From Aurelia coerulea (Eukaryota; Cnidaria; Scyphozoa; Semaeostomeae; Ulmaridae): DNA of 64,000 bases. The stretch is not shown here. Location: positions 3,286,001-3,350,000 of the forward strand of contig CM076958.1 of NCBI GenBank assembly GCA_039566865.1, read 5' to 3'. Below are more model-generated notes on this DNA. The model worked only from the letters and a program-made list of their open reading frames with translations, did no database searches and was not told the DNA's origin. How positions within the stretch are numbered: the first letter of the stretch is position 1.

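Noticed and set aside
61630..61710. A functional tRNA-Leu gene on the minus strand
   Set aside because: The B box and anticodon arm are good, but no acceptor stem pairs and a SINE-like body continues.

Overview
The window is eukaryotic. It has long introns with GT-AG splice sites, is AT-rich, and is crowded with LINE relics, a SINE and short inverted-repeat DNA transposons. The metazoan domains (fibronectin type III, thrombospondin type 1, ILEI/FAM3-like) and a fibrinogen/intelectin-like domain that I associate mainly with cnidarian proteins suggest a cnidarian, most likely an anthozoan (coral or sea anemone). The species is not determined.

One large plus-strand gene occupies position 7025 to the end of the window and runs past it. 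I can follow 23 exons whose splice phases agree at every junction if exon 4 uses its downstream donor at 27676. In order they encode: an ILEI/FAM3-like domain (7025-7362, 8785-8929); a weakly FN3-like exon (26444-26734); an unassigned exon (27467-27675); a cnidarian fibrinogen/intelectin-like domain (31683-31965, 33735-33926); a TSP1 repeat (35454-35603); eight FN3 domains (39246 to 55004); the S1 half of an ionotropic-glutamate-receptor-like ligand-binding domain plus M1 (55887-56353); a pore loop with the potassium-channel filter TTVGYGD (57204-57298 and 59548-59713); the S2 half (59548 to 61166); a fourth membrane helix (62775-63015); and the start of a cytoplasmic tail (63866 onward). About 1,850 residues are visible. 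The signal-peptide exon and the stop codon are not seen. I infer a cell-surface, potassium-selective, glutamate-receptor-like channel with a very long adhesive or sensory ectodomain. This is the most interesting object in the window.

Intron 2 (8930-26443) holds a second unusual object: about 16.4 kb of a nonamer minisatellite, TTACTCAC plus G, T or A, organised into 56-bp and kilobase-scale higher-order units. On the gene's strand it has no stop codon in any frame, which produces three meaningless 13-16 kb reading frames, and it almost entirely lacks AG. Its complement is the splice-donor consensus GTGAGTAA, and the donor of this intron, GTGAGTAAC, is an exact complement of the monomer GTTACTCAC.

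One other intact gene is present, nested antisense in the intron after FN3-5: a 441-residue DDE integrase with a zinc ribbon (47893-49218, minus). The rest is upstream sequence (1-7024) without a convincing gene and intronic mobile-element debris: TTAA-flanked piggyBac-like MITEs, TA-flanked mariner-like foldback elements ending in CCGGGTG, a hAT-like MITE with a perfect 8-bp target duplication, a Harbinger-like MITE, LINE 3' ends on both strands, and a tRNA-Leu-like SINE.
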